From: Xylanivirga thermophila | GTDB lineage: Bacteria > Bacillota > Clostridia > Caldicoprobacterales > Xylanivirgaceae | Reading direction: 5' to 3' | Length of the DNA: 64,000 nt | Assembly: GCF_004138105.1 (NCBI RefSeq) | Contig: NZ_RXHQ01000009.1 | Coordinates: 30,923-94,922 of the forward strand | Part shown: positions 53,059-63,193 of the stretch, piece by piece | Layout: each line of letters begins with the position of its first letter | Position numbering within the stretch: the stretch's first letter is position 1 | Notes under the pieces: model-generated | The model's database searches: none | What the model saw: only the letters and a program-made list of their open reading frames with translations | What the model was told of the DNA's origin: nothing | Position numbers and translations under genes: made by a program

Positions 53059-54300
53059 TTGAAAAAATCAATAAAAGTAATCTCGATTATTTTGACATTA
53101 GCACTTGTCACCTGTTTTGCTAATGCTGCGTTTGCGTCAGGGCTTGATGAAAAGAAAAAGGATCTTGCTAAACAAAAGGGAAATATAAAAAACAATATAA
53201 CTGAAACAAAAGATAAGTTGGAAAGTGTAAAAGATGAGCAAAATCAAGTTGTAAATCAGCTGGATACTATACAAAAAGATCTGGCAAACAAGGAAAAGGA
53301 ACTTGAGAAAGTAGAAGCCCATTTAAGCGATACTCAGGAGAAACTTATACATACACAAAAAGAACTGGAAGAAGCAAAGGAAAAGGCAAATGAGTATGAA
53401 AATGATACAGCTGAGCGTTTGAGAGCCATGTATATGAATGGTACTTCATCCTATTTGGAGGTATTGTTGGAAGCTAAGAGTATGCATGATCTATTAAACA
53501 GGATAGTTATGGTACAGGAACTGGTATCCTTTGATGCTAAAACACTGGATAGACTTGAAAATTATAAGGGTGAGATAGCCCAAAAGCATGCTATTCTCAA
53601 GGAGCAGGAAGAAGAGGTTACAAAGACTAAAACATTGGTATCAAGGCAAAAGCGTGAGATTGAATCTAAAAAACAGGAAAAGGCGGTATTGCTAGAAGAG
53701 CTTAAAAAAGAGCAGGAACGATGTGAAAAAGAACTTTCAGATCTTGAAGAAACATCAAAGGGTATAGAGGCGGAGATACAAAAGATAGAGAAGGAATTGG
53801 AGAAAAAACGTAAGGAAGAGGAGGCAGCTAGGAAACGTAAACAGCAGGAATTGACTCGTAAGAATAAAAAGCCAAAGAATGAGCGCAGTTCCTATCCTGT
53901 ATATTCTGGAGGTGTTCTAGCATGGCCAACCCCTAGCACACATCGAATAACTTCCGGCTATGGATATCGCTATCATCCTATCTTGGGCTATAAAAAGTTT
54001 CATAGTGGGATAGATATAGGAGCTTCCTATGGCAGTACAATAATAGCTGCGGAAGATGGTGTGGTTATTCATGCAGGCAATAGAGGTGGATATGGTAAGT
54101 GCGTTATAATTTCCCATGGTGGTAGCATAAGTACCCTTTATGGGCATGGTTCATCTATTCTGGTTGAGAATGGGCAAAGCGTTAAACGTGGGCAGGCCAT
54201 CATGAAGGTGGGAAGTACTGGTGTGTCTACAGGGCCGCATCTACACTTTGAAGTGAGAAAAAATGGTTCACCAGTTAATCCAATGACATATCTTAAATAA
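53059..54300 (+). CDS. Coiled-coil M23 (LytM-type) peptidoglycan hydrolase, 413 aa
   Basis: A secreted EnvC-like hydrolase. A signal peptide (about 1-28) is followed by a long coiled coil (about 30-270; LDTIQKDLANKEKELEKVEA) and a C-terminal M23 domain (HSGIDIGASYG near 315, GPHLHFEVR near 392 with the zinc-binding HxH). FtsEX activates coiled-coil hydrolases in this way (EnvC/AmiB, CwlO, PcsB). Position after ftsX supports that it is the partner. TTG start with GGAGG upstream. A strong terminator follows. Confidence 0.92.
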   Translation: MKKSIKVISIILTLALVTCFANAAFASGLDEKKKDLAKQKGNIKNNITETKDKLESVKDEQNQVVNQLDTIQKDLANKEKELEKVEAHLSDTQEKLIHTQKELEEAKEKANEYENDTAERLRAMYMNGTSSYLEVLLEAKSMHDLLNRIVMVQELVSFDAKTLDRLENYKGEIAQKHAILKEQEEEVTKTKTLVSRQKREIESKKQEKAVLLEELKKEQERCEKELSDLEETSKGIEAEIQKIEKELEKKRKEEEAARKRKQQELTRKNKKPKNERSSYPVYSGGVLAWPTPSTHRITSGYGYRYHPILGYKKFHSGIDIGASYGSTIIAAEDGVVIHAGNRGGYGKCVIISHGGSISTLYGHGSSILVENGQSVKRGQAIMKVGSTGVSTGPHLHFEVRKNGSPVNPMTYLK

Positions 54301-54308
54301 GGTCTTAT

Positions 54309-54350
54309 AAAAAGAATACGACTAGGTAGCAGCCTGGTCGTATTCTTTTT
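54309..54350 (+). terminator. Terminator of the ftsEX-M23 operon
   Basis: AAAAAGAATACGAC pairs with GTCGTATTCTTTTT around a loop that itself contains a partial stem; the T-run follows. Confidence 0.85.
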
Positions 54351-54373
54351 GACAATAAGTAACAAAAAGAATT

Positions 54374-54402
54374 TTGAAAAGGGTAATATAAGATGGTATA
54401 AT
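54374..54402 (+). promoter_or_regulatory. Promoter of the ctp protease gene
   Basis: TTGAAA at 54,374-54,379 and TATAAT at 54,397-54,402 are 17 bp apart. This is a near-consensus housekeeping promoter and lies 50 bp before the gene. Confidence 0.8.
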
Positions 54403-54451
54403 AAAATAATAGTTTATAGATACCTAAGGTCTATAGAGGAGGATTAATTAT

Positions 54452-55687
54452 ATGATAAGCAAAAAGAAGGCAGCTATAGGTGCGGCCATATTGATAGTAG
54501 TTACAGCTATTGTTTCATCTTTTTTTGCGATACAGATAGACAGATATGCAAGCTTTAAAAATGGTACAGCTGTTGTACCAAGGAAAAATTTTGCCCGTAT
54601 GCAAGACTACGGGAAGTTGGATGCTGTTCGCAGTATACTGGAAGGCGAATATATAGAAGAGCCTGATAATGATAAAATGCTGGATGGGGCTATAAAAGGT
54701 TTAGTAGCCTCATTGGAGGATCCATATTCATATTATTTTACTCAGGAAGAATTTAGGCAATTTACTGAAAGAACACAGGGCAGTTACGCTGGCGTAGGTA
54801 TGGTAGTTACTGTAGAGCAAAAGGATAATACCATAACGGTAGTTAGAACATTTAAGGGAAGTCCAGCTGCAAAGGCAGGTATTGTTGCTGAAGATAAAAT
54901 TGTAAAGGTATCAGGAGAAGAAGTGGATGGAAGTATGCTGGATAATGCAGTAGCTATGATGCGGGGAGAACCTGGATCAAAGGTTAAGGTTACTATAAAT
55001 AGAAATGGTGAATTAAAGGAATTTGAACTGGAACGGGCCATAGTAGAGATACCTGACCTTGAATATAGAATGCTCGAGGATGATATAGGCTATATATGGC
55101 TTTATTCCTTTGATGAAAACTCGGCAAAGAATTTTGAAAATGCTTTAAATGATATGAAAAAGCAAGGTATGAAGGCCTTTATATTGGATTTAAGAGGCAA
55201 TCCAGGAGGACTATTATCTACATGTGTTGACATAGCGGATATACTTTTACCGGAAGGACTTGTAGTCTATAGGATGGATAGAAGTGGAAATAGAGAAGAT
55301 TATAAATCAGATGCAAAACAATTAAAGCTTCCTATGGCGGTCTTAGTTGATGAGAACAGTGCTAGTGCATCTGAAGTGCTTACTGGAGCTATACAGGATT
55401 ATGGTGTAGCGACTATAATAGGCAAAACCACCTTTGGCAAGGGCGTAGTACAGGATGTAAGGCCATTTAAGGATGGTTCTGCACTTAAATATACTACATC
55501 TAAATATTATACTCCTAAGGGTAGAGATATAAACAAAAAGGGATTAAAACCTGATATAGAAGTGGATATGACAGATGAAGCAAAGAATTATCTAATTAAA
55601 AACCCAAATAATGATCTGCCTTTGGAACTAGATGCACCGCTTTTAAGGGCTATTGAGGAAGTAAAACACAAGAAAAACTCCAAATAG
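54452..55687 (+). CDS. C-terminal processing peptidase (S41, CtpA/CtpB type), 411 aa
   Basis: An N-terminal membrane anchor (about 8-27) is followed by a PDZ domain (about 105-190; GVGMVVTVEQKDNTITVVR and GEPGSKVKVTI) and the S41 core with nucleophile Ser305 (ENSASASEVLTGA) and Lys in GKTTFGKGVVQ near 333. CtpB of Bacillus cleaves SpoIVFA in sporulation, and CtpA-type proteins process wall hydrolases. The gene order after ftsEX is conserved in Bacillus. GGAGGA lies before the ATG at 54,452. Confidence 0.92.
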   Translation: MISKKKAAIGAAILIVVTAIVSSFFAIQIDRYASFKNGTAVVPRKNFARMQDYGKLDAVRSILEGEYIEEPDNDKMLDGAIKGLVASLEDPYSYYFTQEEFRQFTERTQGSYAGVGMVVTVEQKDNTITVVRTFKGSPAAKAGIVAEDKIVKVSGEEVDGSMLDNAVAMMRGEPGSKVKVTINRNGELKEFELERAIVEIPDLEYRMLEDDIGYIWLYSFDENSAKNFENALNDMKKQGMKAFILDLRGNPGGLLSTCVDIADILLPEGLVVYRMDRSGNREDYKSDAKQLKLPMAVLVDENSASASEVLTGAIQDYGVATIIGKTTFGKGVVQDVRPFKDGSALKYTTSKYYTPKGRDINKKGLKPDIEVDMTDEAKNYLIKNPNNDLPLELDAPLLRAIEEVKHKKNSK

Positions 55688-55704
55688 TATGGGAGGGCTA
55701 AATA

Positions 55705-56943
55705 TTGTCTTTTATAAAGCTGATACTCTCAGTATTCATGCGGTCCTTTACCAGTTTTTTCTTCATGTTTTTGCTTATGATGGTTTACTGGAATGTAAAG
55801 TATAGTGTGGGTATAGAGGAGTCATGGGTTGGATTTATACGCAATCGTCCAATTGATCAATTTTTGGATGTGGTTCTATATGGCATGATAGCCGGTTTGT
55901 TGGCAAGCTTTATTATTGCTATATTGGGTATTACAATAGATTATAAGGCTATATTGGTCATATGGCCATTAGCACTCTTACTTATGTTATTTGATGAGAG
56001 ATATATGTGTTTTTCATATGCAGGGGGGATAGCATCATTAAGCAGTCTGATGTTTGGTTGGCCTAAGATGGATGTATCATCGGTGATAGCTCTTGTAGGC
56101 ATCTTGCATCTTATGGAAAGCATGCTCATATATATGGATGGATACAAGTATAGCATACCTGTATATATGGAGCATAGAACATTTGATCCTATGGGCGCTT
56201 TTATAATGAGGAAGATGTGGCCTATACCGTTAGTAGTATTAGTTCTTCCTGAGTCATCTACAAAAATTGCAGGTAGTATAGGACTTGAAATGCCAAATTG
56301 GTGGCCTGTTTTCAGTCCGCAGTATGTTCCAGAGAATCCGCTGGTAGCGCTACCTATTGTAGCATTATTAGGTTATGCAGATATTGCGATTACTGATACG
56401 CCGAAAGGGAGAACTAAAGAGTCCGGATTTTGGCTTTGTGCCTATAGTTTGTTTATATTAATATTGGCTGTTGTTTCATCGAGGATTTTTTGGGTTAAAT
56501 ATATAGCGGCCATATGTATGCCCATTCTCCATGAGGCAATAATAATTTTCAGTAAAAAGAGCCAAAAGAAAGGTCAGCCTGTTTTTACTGCACCATGGAG
56601 AGGCGTCAGGGTGTTGGATGTGTTTCCCGATTCACATGGACAGAAGATGGGTATGATGCAAGGAGATATAGTGCTTAGCATAAACAATAGTCAGGTAAAC
56701 AGTATGGGCGGTATAGATGAAATATTAAGCTACAGACCATATTTTATATGGATAGAGATAAAACGTAAAGATAAGACTTTGGTTTTGGAAACTATGGATT
56801 ATGTAGAAGGTATACAGGATTTAGGTGTTATGTTTGTACCTAGAAATACCAGTAGATATTTTTTGATGGAGGAGCGAAAGGGATTAATATTCAGGGCATG
56901 GGAAAAAATTTCAGTGAAATTTAAGAAAAATAAGATGGCATAA
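55705..56943 (+). CDS. MinJ-like PDZ membrane protein, 412 aa
   Basis: Seven or so membrane segments in the first 290 residues (MRSFTSFFFMFLLMMVYWNV near the start), then a PDZ domain (about 300-370; VLDVFPDSHGQKMGMMQGDI). This is the layout of Bacillus MinJ (about 397 residues), which links DivIVA with MinD and lies close to ctpB and ftsEX in Bacillus. The synteny and topology, rather than strong identity, are the reasons for the call. TTG start with GGGAGGG upstream, 17 bp after the protease gene. Confidence 0.7.
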   Translation: MSFIKLILSVFMRSFTSFFFMFLLMMVYWNVKYSVGIEESWVGFIRNRPIDQFLDVVLYGMIAGLLASFIIAILGITIDYKAILVIWPLALLLMLFDERYMCFSYAGGIASLSSLMFGWPKMDVSSVIALVGILHLMESMLIYMDGYKYSIPVYMEHRTFDPMGAFIMRKMWPIPLVVLVLPESSTKIAGSIGLEMPNWWPVFSPQYVPENPLVALPIVALLGYADIAITDTPKGRTKESGFWLCAYSLFILILAVVSSRIFWVKYIAAICMPILHEAIIIFSKKSQKKGQPVFTAPWRGVRVLDVFPDSHGQKMGMMQGDIVLSINNSQVNSMGGIDEILSYRPYFIWIEIKRKDKTLVLETMDYVEGIQDLGVMFVPRNTSRYFLMEERKGLIFRAWEKISVKFKKNKMA

Positions 56944-56944
56944 T

Positions 56945-56984
56945 ATATATTTTAAGCAGAGCATATGCTCTGCTTAAAATATAT
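56945..56984. repeat. Perfect 40 bp palindrome between the MinJ-like gene and uvrB
   Basis: Each 20-base half consists of ATATATTTTAAGCAGAGCAT and its exact inverse, centred between 56,964 and 56,965. As RNA it is a very stable hairpin with almost no loop; the A/T flanks suit a bidirectional terminator. It lies directly after the MinJ-like stop and 22 bp before uvrB. Confidence 0.8.
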
Positions 56985-57006
56985 TGATGGTGCTGGAGGG
57001 GAAAAT

Positions 57007-58977
57007 ATGAAATTTAAGATACACTCAAAATTTAAACCTCAGGGTGATCAGCCTAGGGCTATAGAAGAACTAGTAGAAGGTATAAAAAAAGGTGAACAGT
57101 TTCAGACACTTTTAGGTGTTACCGGCTCGGGGAAAACATTTACAATGGCAAACGTAATAGAAAAAATACAGAAACCTACATTGGTATTGGCACATAATAA
57201 AACATTGGCGGCGCAGTTATGTAATGAGTTTAAGGAGTTTTTCCCGGAAAATGCAGTAGAGTATTTTGTGAGTTATTATGATTATTATCAGCCAGAAGCC
57301 TATGTACCTGTGACTGATACCTATATAGAAAAGGATGCTTCCATAAATGATGAGATAGATAAGCTTAGACATTCTGCCACTTCTGCTCTTTTTGAGCGGG
57401 AAGATGTAATTATAGTATCGAGCGTTTCCTGTATCTATGGTCTTGGTAATCCCCATGAATATGGATCACTTACATTATCCCTAAGGCCGGGTATGGAGCG
57501 GGACAGAGATGAAATATTAAAGAAGCTGGTAGATATACAATATGAGCGAAATGATATAAATTTTGTAAGAGGTACATTTAGAGTCCGTGGCGATGTATTA
57601 GAGGTATTTCCAGCCTCATCTTCTGAAAAAGCTATCCGTATAGAATTTTTTGGTGATGAAATAGACAGGATTTCTGAAATAGATGTGGTAACCGGTGAAA
57701 TACTCGGAACCAGGAGTCATATAGCAATATTTCCTGCATCTCACTTTGCTTCTTCTAAGGAAAAATTGGAGAGGGCTATAGGTATGATAGAGCGTGATCT
57801 AGATAAAAGGATTAAATATTTAAGATCACAGGACAAGCTTCTTGAGGCTCAAAGGCTCATACAGCGTACTAATTATGATATTGAGATGATGAGGGAGATA
57901 GGGTATTGCACAGGCATTGAAAATTATTCAAGATATTTAGATGGTAGACAGCCCGGTGAGCCGCCATATACACTTTTAGATTATTTTCCAAAGGATTTTT
58001 TGCTGATGGTGGATGAATCTCATGTAACATTTCCGCAAGTGCGGGCCATGTACGCCGGTGATAGATCGCGTAAGGATAGTCTTGTGGATTATGGTTTTAG
58101 ACTGCCAGCTGCATATGATAATAGACCTCTTACCTTTGAAGAATTTGAAAAGAAATTAAATCAAGTTATCTGTATAAGTGCTACTCCTGCAAAATATGAG
58201 CTTGAGAGATCATCAAGGGTAGTAGAGCAGGTAATACGACCAACTGGTCTTATAGATCCGGAGGTTATTGTAAAACCGATAGAGGGTCAGATAGATGATC
58301 TCATAGCCCAGATAATTAAGAGGACCGAGAGAAATGAGCGGGTATTAATAACTACTTTGACTAAGAAGATGGCAGAGAGCCTTACTGATTATTTGAAAGA
58401 GATGAACATAAAGGTTCGCTATCTCCATTCAGATGTTGTTACTATGGAGCGTATGGAGATTATAAGGGATTTACGTATGGGCAAATTTGATGTATTGGTA
58501 GGCATAAATTTATTGCGTGAAGGATTGGATTTGCCAGAGGTGTCTCTAGTAGCCATATTGGATGCCGATAAGGAAGGATTTTTGCGTTCCGAGACATCAC
58601 TTATTCAAACTATAGGGCGAGCAGCCCGCAATGTAAACGGACAGGTTATAATGTATGCAGATAATATAACCGATTCTATGAAACGTGCAATAGATGAGAC
58701 AAACAGGAGGCGTGATATGCAGATAGCTTACAATAAAGCCCATGGTATAACGCCAAAGACTATAACAAAGGATATTCATGATATCATAGAAGTTACAAAA
58801 GTTGCGGAAGCCGGGACAGGCTATGTGTCTGATAAAGCTATATCTATAAAAGATAGGGAAAAAATTATAAGTAATTTGGAAAAGGAGATGCAAAAGGCTG
58901 CTAAAGGGTTGGAGTTTGAGAAAGCTGCAAAGCTTAGAGATGAGATATATAGACTTAGGGAGGAGCTGAATATATAG
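57007..58977 (+). CDS. uvrB: UvrB excinuclease subunit B, 656 aa
   Basis: The damage-verifying helicase-like subunit of nucleotide excision repair. [10 protein letters not shown] near 40 is Walker A, the beta-hairpin region is near 90-110 ([20 protein letters not shown]), LLMVDESH near 335, and [20 protein letters not shown] near 498 and GRAARN near 535 are helicase motifs. The C-terminal UVR motif (about 620-655) contacts UvrC. I chose ATG at 57,007 with GGAGGGG upstream. uvrA starts 7 bp after it. No LexA box was recognised in front. Confidence 0.97.
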   Translation: MKFKIHSKFKPQGDQPRAIEELVEGIKKGEQFQTLLGVTGSGKTFTMANVIEKIQKPTLVLAHNKTLAAQLCNEFKEFFPENAVEYFVSYYDYYQPEAYVPVTDTYIEKDASINDEIDKLRHSATSALFEREDVIIVSSVSCIYGLGNPHEYGSLTLSLRPGMERDRDEILKKLVDIQYERNDINFVRGTFRVRGDVLEVFPASSSEKAIRIEFFGDEIDRISEIDVVTGEILGTRSHIAIFPASHFASSKEKLERAIGMIERDLDKRIKYLRSQDKLLEAQRLIQRTNYDIEMMREIGYCTGIENYSRYLDGRQPGEPPYTLLDYFPKDFLLMVDESHVTFPQVRAMYAGDRSRKDSLVDYGFRLPAAYDNRPLTFEEFEKKLNQVICISATPAKYELERSSRVVEQVIRPTGLIDPEVIVKPIEGQIDDLIAQIIKRTERNERVLITTLTKKMAESLTDYLKEMNIKVRYLHSDVVTMERMEIIRDLRMGKFDVLVGINLLREGLDLPEVSLVAILDADKEGFLRSETSLIQTIGRAARNVNGQVIMYADNITDSMKRAIDETNRRRDMQIAYNKAHGITPKTITKDIHDIIEVTKVAEAGTGYVSDKAISIKDREKIISNLEKEMQKAAKGLEFEKAAKLRDEIYRLREELNI

Positions 58978-58983
58978 TAAGAT

Positions 58984-61824
58984 ATGAGTAGCGATGAAAT
59001 TTATATAAAGGGTGCAAGGGAGCACAATTTAAAGAATATAGATGTAAAGATCCCTAGGGACAAGTTAGTGGTGGTAACTGGATTAAGTGGTTCCGGAAAG
59101 TCATCACTCGCATTCGATACCTTATATGCAGAAGGACAAAGGAGATATGTAGAATCTTTGTCATCATATGCGAGGCAGTTTTTGGGGCTTATGGAAAAAC
59201 CAGATGTGGATTATATAGAAGGGTTATCTCCCGCCATATCAATAGACCAAAAGACTACCAGCCGTAATCCACGTTCTACCGTAGGTACGGTAACCGAGAT
59301 ATACGATTATTTAAGGCTGTTATTTGCTCGCATAGGCATACCTCATTGTCCTAAATGTGGGCGGGAGATACAGCAGCAAACGGTTGACCAGATGGTTGAT
59401 AATGTGATGGAATTTCCTGAGCGTACCAAGATACAGGTGTTGGCTCCTATAGTCCGGGGTCGGAAAGGTGAACATATAAAGCTGTTGGGTGATATAAAGA
59501 AACAGGGGTTTGTAAGGGTCAGGATAGATGGGAATATGTATGATATGGGTGAAGATATAACAATTGAGAAAAACAAAAAACACAATATCGATATAGTGGT
59601 GGATAGGCTTATAGTAAAGCCAGATATGGGAAAAAGGCTGGCAGATTCAATAGAAACGGTATTGGAATTAACCGACGGATTGGTAACGATAAATATATTG
59701 GATGAAGATAGGGATATAATATTTAGTTCAAACTATGCCTGCCCCGATTGTGGGATAAGTATGGAGGAACTTAGCCCGAGAATGTTTTCATTTAATAGTC
59801 CATTTGGTGCCTGTGATAATTGTAATGGATTAGGTGTGCTGATGGAGATAGACCCTGATCTTATCATTCCAAATAGATCACTTACATTATCAGAAGGTGC
59901 TATAAGCGCTCCAGGGTGGAATACTATAAATGGGGATACAATAGCTAGTGCATATTTAGCTGCCCTATCTAAACGTTATGGATTTGGATTGAATACTCCG
60001 ATTGAGGATTTGGATCCTAAGGTGGTGGATATAATTCTTTATGGGACAGGGGATGATGCTCCTATAAAAGTGGAATATGAAAGCAGATTTCGTTCAGGAA
60101 CTTTTATATCTACTTTTGAGGGTATAATACCAAATCTTCAAAGGCGGTATGCAAAGACCCAGTCTGAGTCTAGTCGTGAAGAAATAGAGGGTCTTATGAG
60201 CAACAAATCATGTCCCAAATGTGGTGGCGCTAGATTAAGACCTGAAGCATTGGCAGTAACTATAGGCGGCAAAAGCATACAGGATATAACGGATATGAAT
60301 ATAGGCGAAGCATTGAATTTCTTTAGAGAATTGAATCTAAATACGAAAGAAGAGATGATAGCCCATCAAATACTTAAGGAGTTAAGGGCAAGATTGGGTT
60401 TTTTAGTAGATGTAGGTCTTGATTATCTTACCCTTTCAAGGGCAGCAGGTACCCTTTCAGGTGGTGAGGCACAGCGAATAAGGCTTGCAACCCAGATTGG
60501 CTCGGGACTTATGGGTGTATTATATATTTTAGATGAACCTAGCATAGGTCTCCATCAACGGGATAATGCCCGTCTAATAAAAACGCTTAAAAATCTTAGA
60601 AATCTCGGCAATACTTTAATAGTGGTAGAGCACGATGAGGATACCATGCTGTCAGCAGATTATCTAATTGATGTGGGGCCAGGGGCTGGTGCCCATGGTG
60701 GGAAAATAGTGGCTGCCGGAACCCCAAAAGAGGTAATGGATGATGAACATTCAATAACTGGTCAATATCTAAGTGGCAGATTGCGAATAGATATTCCAAA
60801 AAAGCGTAAAAAACCAGATGAAAAGTGGCTTGAAGTAGTGGGTGCTAAAGAGAATAACTTGAAAAATATAAATGTAAAGATACCGCTAGGTGTTATGACC
60901 GCCATAACTGGTGTTTCTGGCTCTGGAAAGAGTACTCTTATAAATGAAATACTTTATAAAGCGTTAGCTAGGGATTTAAACCGGGCAAGTATAAAACCTG
61001 GACAGCATAGAAAGATAAAGGGCATAGAATATCTTGATAAGGTAGTAAATATAGATCAGTCTCCCATAGGCAGAACCCCAAGATCTAATCCCGCTACCTA
61101 TACTGGTGCATTTGATGGCATACGGGAGTTATTTTCCATGACCAATGAGGCTAAAATGCGGGGCTACAAAAGTGGCAGATTTAGTTTTAATGTAAAAGGC
61201 GGGAGATGTGAAGCTTGTAGAGGCGATGGTATAATAAAAATTGAAATGCATTTTCTACCAGATGTATATGTGCCTTGTGAGGTATGTAAGGGAAAACGAT
61301 ATAATAGGGAAACTTTGGAGGTCAAGTACAAAGATAAAAATATATCCGATGTGTTGGATATGACTGTGGAAGAGGCTTTAGAGTTTTTTAAAAATATACC
61401 TAAGCTAAAAAGAAAACTGCAGACATTGTATGATGTGGGTCTTGGATATATAAAATTGGGTCAGCCTTCTACTACTTTGTCAGGTGGTGAGGCACAAAGG
61501 GTAAAGCTAGCTACTGAGCTGAGTAGAAGGAGTACCGGTAAGACACTTTATATATTAGATGAACCTACAACTGGGCTTCATACTGCAGATGTGAGCAAAC
61601 TTATAGATATATTAAAACGCCTTACCGAAGGTGGTAATACAGTTATAATAATAGAACATAATCTTGATGTCATAAAAACTGCAGATTATATAATTGATCT
61701 AGGTCCTGAGGGAGGGGATAGGGGAGGTACAGTAGTAGCTACTGGTACTCCCGAGGATATTGCGATGGTAGATAATAGTTACACCGGTCAGTTTTTAAAA
61801 AAGATATTGGAAAGGGGTTATTAA
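58984..61824 (+). CDS. uvrA: UvrA excinuclease subunit A, 946 aa
   Basis: The damage sensor that loads UvrB. Two ABC ATPase modules: Walker [11 protein letters not shown] near 32 and [10 protein letters not shown] near 640, with signatures [14 protein letters not shown] near 490 and [14 protein letters not shown] near 830. Zinc sites CPKCGRE near 120, CPDCG and CDNC near 255-280, and CEACRGDG with [10 protein letters not shown] near 740-770 are present. ATG at 58,984 has a weak site, so it is probably translationally coupled to uvrB. Confidence 0.97.
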   Translation: MSSDEIYIKGAREHNLKNIDVKIPRDKLVVVTGLSGSGKSSLAFDTLYAEGQRRYVESLSSYARQFLGLMEKPDVDYIEGLSPAISIDQKTTSRNPRSTVGTVTEIYDYLRLLFARIGIPHCPKCGREIQQQTVDQMVDNVMEFPERTKIQVLAPIVRGRKGEHIKLLGDIKKQGFVRVRIDGNMYDMGEDITIEKNKKHNIDIVVDRLIVKPDMGKRLADSIETVLELTDGLVTINILDEDRDIIFSSNYACPDCGISMEELSPRMFSFNSPFGACDNCNGLGVLMEIDPDLIIPNRSLTLSEGAISAPGWNTINGDTIASAYLAALSKRYGFGLNTPIEDLDPKVVDIILYGTGDDAPIKVEYESRFRSGTFISTFEGIIPNLQRRYAKTQSESSREEIEGLMSNKSCPKCGGARLRPEALAVTIGGKSIQDITDMNIGEALNFFRELNLNTKEEMIAHQILKELRARLGFLVDVGLDYLTLSRAAGTLSGGEAQRIRLATQIGSGLMGVLYILDEPSIGLHQRDNARLIKTLKNLRNLGNTLIVVEHDEDTMLSADYLIDVGPGAGAHGGKIVAAGTPKEVMDDEHSITGQYLSGRLRIDIPKKRKKPDEKWLEVVGAKENNLKNINVKIPLGVMTAITGVSGSGKSTLINEILYKALARDLNRASIKPGQHRKIKGIEYLDKVVNIDQSPIGRTPRSNPATYTGAFDGIRELFSMTNEAKMRGYKSGRFSFNVKGGRCEACRGDGIIKIEMHFLPDVYVPCEVCKGKRYNRETLEVKYKDKNISDVLDMTVEEALEFFKNIPKLKRKLQTLYDVGLGYIKLGQPSTTLSGGEAQRVKLATELSRRSTGKTLYILDEPTTGLHTADVSKLIDILKRLTEGGNTVIIIEHNLDVIKTADYIIDLGPEGGDRGGTVVATGTPEDIAMVDNSYTGQFLKKILERGY

Positions 61825-61828
61825 GGCT

Positions 61829-62215
61829 TCATAATATATTGGTAATTCTTAATGCTTCTTTATCGGGGATGTGCAGCAGAAATAGCTTCAATGTGGCTAT
61901 TTCAGCGAGTGCATCCTCTTTGCCATTTTCTTTTGCTTTAACATATGATTCTACCTTTGCCAATGTAGACTCTATATTATCTATTTCTTGATGGTTTATT
62001 AGCATTTGCCATTTGTTCTTTACATTTTTCCATTCTTTGTGCATATCTTCCAATATGTTGGAGGCCATATCCCAGTTGTCATCTTTGATAGCAGCTTCAA
62101 GTTTATCTATATCTTTAGCCATAGATTCAGCATTGTTTTTTAGTGTCCATTGTGCCCACCAGGCAAATATTATGAATAGTATTAGGGCTAATATAACAGG
62201 TGTCATAACCTTCAA
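61829..62215 (-). CDS. DUF4363 protein, 128 aa
   Basis: One N-terminal membrane anchor (about 5-23, LALILFIIFAWWAQWTL) and a helical domain of about 105 residues. This is the DUF4363 pattern, often paired with DUF421 in Clostridia. The gene overlaps the end of the DUF421 gene by four bases and converges with uvrA, with only four bases between the two stop codons. Function unknown. Confidence 0.8.
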   Translation of the reverse strand: MKVMTPVILALILFIIFAWWAQWTLKNNAESMAKDIDKLEAAIKDDNWDMASNILEDMHKEWKNVKNKWQMLINHQEIDNIESTLAKVESYVKAKENGKEDALAEIATLKLFLLHIPDKEALRITNIL

Positions 62216-62892
62216 TTTACCACTCCTTCCTTGGGCTGCATATGGAAAACGCCCGTGCTGTCTAGGTAGGCAAAAAAGACATCTTCTGGTTTTATATTTT
62301 GAGACTTTAATTGATCATATAACCAAGGTATGTCCAGATTAGCTGTTTTAAGGTTTTTATGTTGTATATGGCCATCCATTATTATAGTTAATGGAATAGC
62401 TTCATATTTGGTAGATATATTTAGATCTTCCGGCGTTACAGGACGTTTCTGTGATTTTGGTATGACATTTAATTGTCCTCCAGTTTCTAGAATGGCAAAT
62501 TCTACATCAGAGACATTTGCCATATCCTTAGAACGGAGCTGCTCCAATAGGTCATTTAAATTATAACGAAGTTTCTCCAATTCCTTTTCTTTAATTTTTC
62601 CGTTTTCAATGACTATGTTTGGAGAACCACATATGAATGCCCTGAACTTTTCGCTTTTAAGGCTGAAGTATGACAGTGTAACTTGTGCAAGTGCCAAAGC
62701 TAATATTGGTACTAAACCATGGATAAAAGGGACTCCTACGTCTTGCATGGGTATGGCAGCAAGCTCTGCAATGAGTATGGTAATGACCAATTCAAAGGGC
62801 TGGAGCTGACCAATTTGTCTTTTACCCATTATTCGCATTACAAATACAACTACTATGTATAGGATCAATGAGCGTACAAAAATGTTTAGCAT
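62212..62892 (-). CDS. DUF421 (YetF/YcaP-type) membrane protein, 226 aa
   Basis: Three membrane segments in the first 85 residues with the MRIMGKRQIGQLQPFELVI signature, then the DUF421 soluble domain (PNIVIENGKIKEKELEKL near 90, and the DLLEQLRSKDMANVSDVEFA stretch). In Bacillus, YetF-type proteins affect spore germination and stress, but the role is unclear. AGAAAGGAG precedes the ATG at 62,892. Confidence 0.88.
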   Translation of the reverse strand: MLNIFVRSLILYIVVVFVMRIMGKRQIGQLQPFELVITILIAELAAIPMQDVGVPFIHGLVPILALALAQVTLSYFSLKSEKFRAFICGSPNIVIENGKIKEKELEKLRYNLNDLLEQLRSKDMANVSDVEFAILETGGQLNVIPKSQKRPVTPEDLNISTKYEAIPLTIIMDGHIQHKNLKTANLDIPWLYDQLKSQNIKPEDVFFAYLDSTGVFHMQPKEGVVN

Positions 62893-62991
62893 AAAATATA
62901 CTCCTTTCTATAGTTATATTGCCAGAAAGGAATATATTTTATACAAAACAATTGTATAGAATATACCTAAAAAATTATAAGCAAAAGGTGC

Positions 62992-63020
62992 TTGACATTA
63001 AAAATAAATAGATGTAGAAT
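62992..63020 (+). promoter_or_regulatory. Promoter of tRNA-Val
   Basis: TTGACA at 62,992-62,997 and TAGAAT at 63,015-63,020 are 17 bp apart, 38 bp before the tRNA. Confidence 0.8.
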
Positions 63021-63058
63021 AGTCCTAAACATTGATATGTTAATAAAAGGTGAAATTT

Positions 63059-63134
63059 GGGATTTTAGCTCAGATGGGAGAGCACTACATTCACATTGTA
63101 GGGGTCGCTGGTTCGAGTCCAGTAAGTCCCACCA
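63059..63134 (+). tRNA. tRNA-Val (anticodon CAC)
   Basis: A complete cloverleaf: acceptor GGGATTT with AAGTCCC, D arm GCTC/GAGC, anticodon arm CTACA-TTCACAT-TGTAG with CAC anticodon, and T arm CTGG-TTCGAGT-CCAG. CCA is encoded. It reads GTG codons. Confidence 0.95.
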
Positions 63135-63153
63135 TACTAGTAAAATGTTTATA

Positions 63154-63189
63154 AAATGCGGTTTGCAAATGTTTTTGTAAACCGCATTT
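63154..63189. terminator. Terminator between tRNA-Val and the repeat-protein gene
   Basis: AAATGCGGTTT pairs with AAACCGCATTT, with T residues beyond it on the plus strand and A/T-rich sequence on the other side. It may stop both the tRNA transcript and the convergent gene. Confidence 0.8.
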
Positions 63190-63193
63190 CTAT

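Noticed and set aside
56985..57006. A LexA-type box before uvrB
   Set aside because: No GAAC-N4-GTTC word is present between the palindrome and the start codon.
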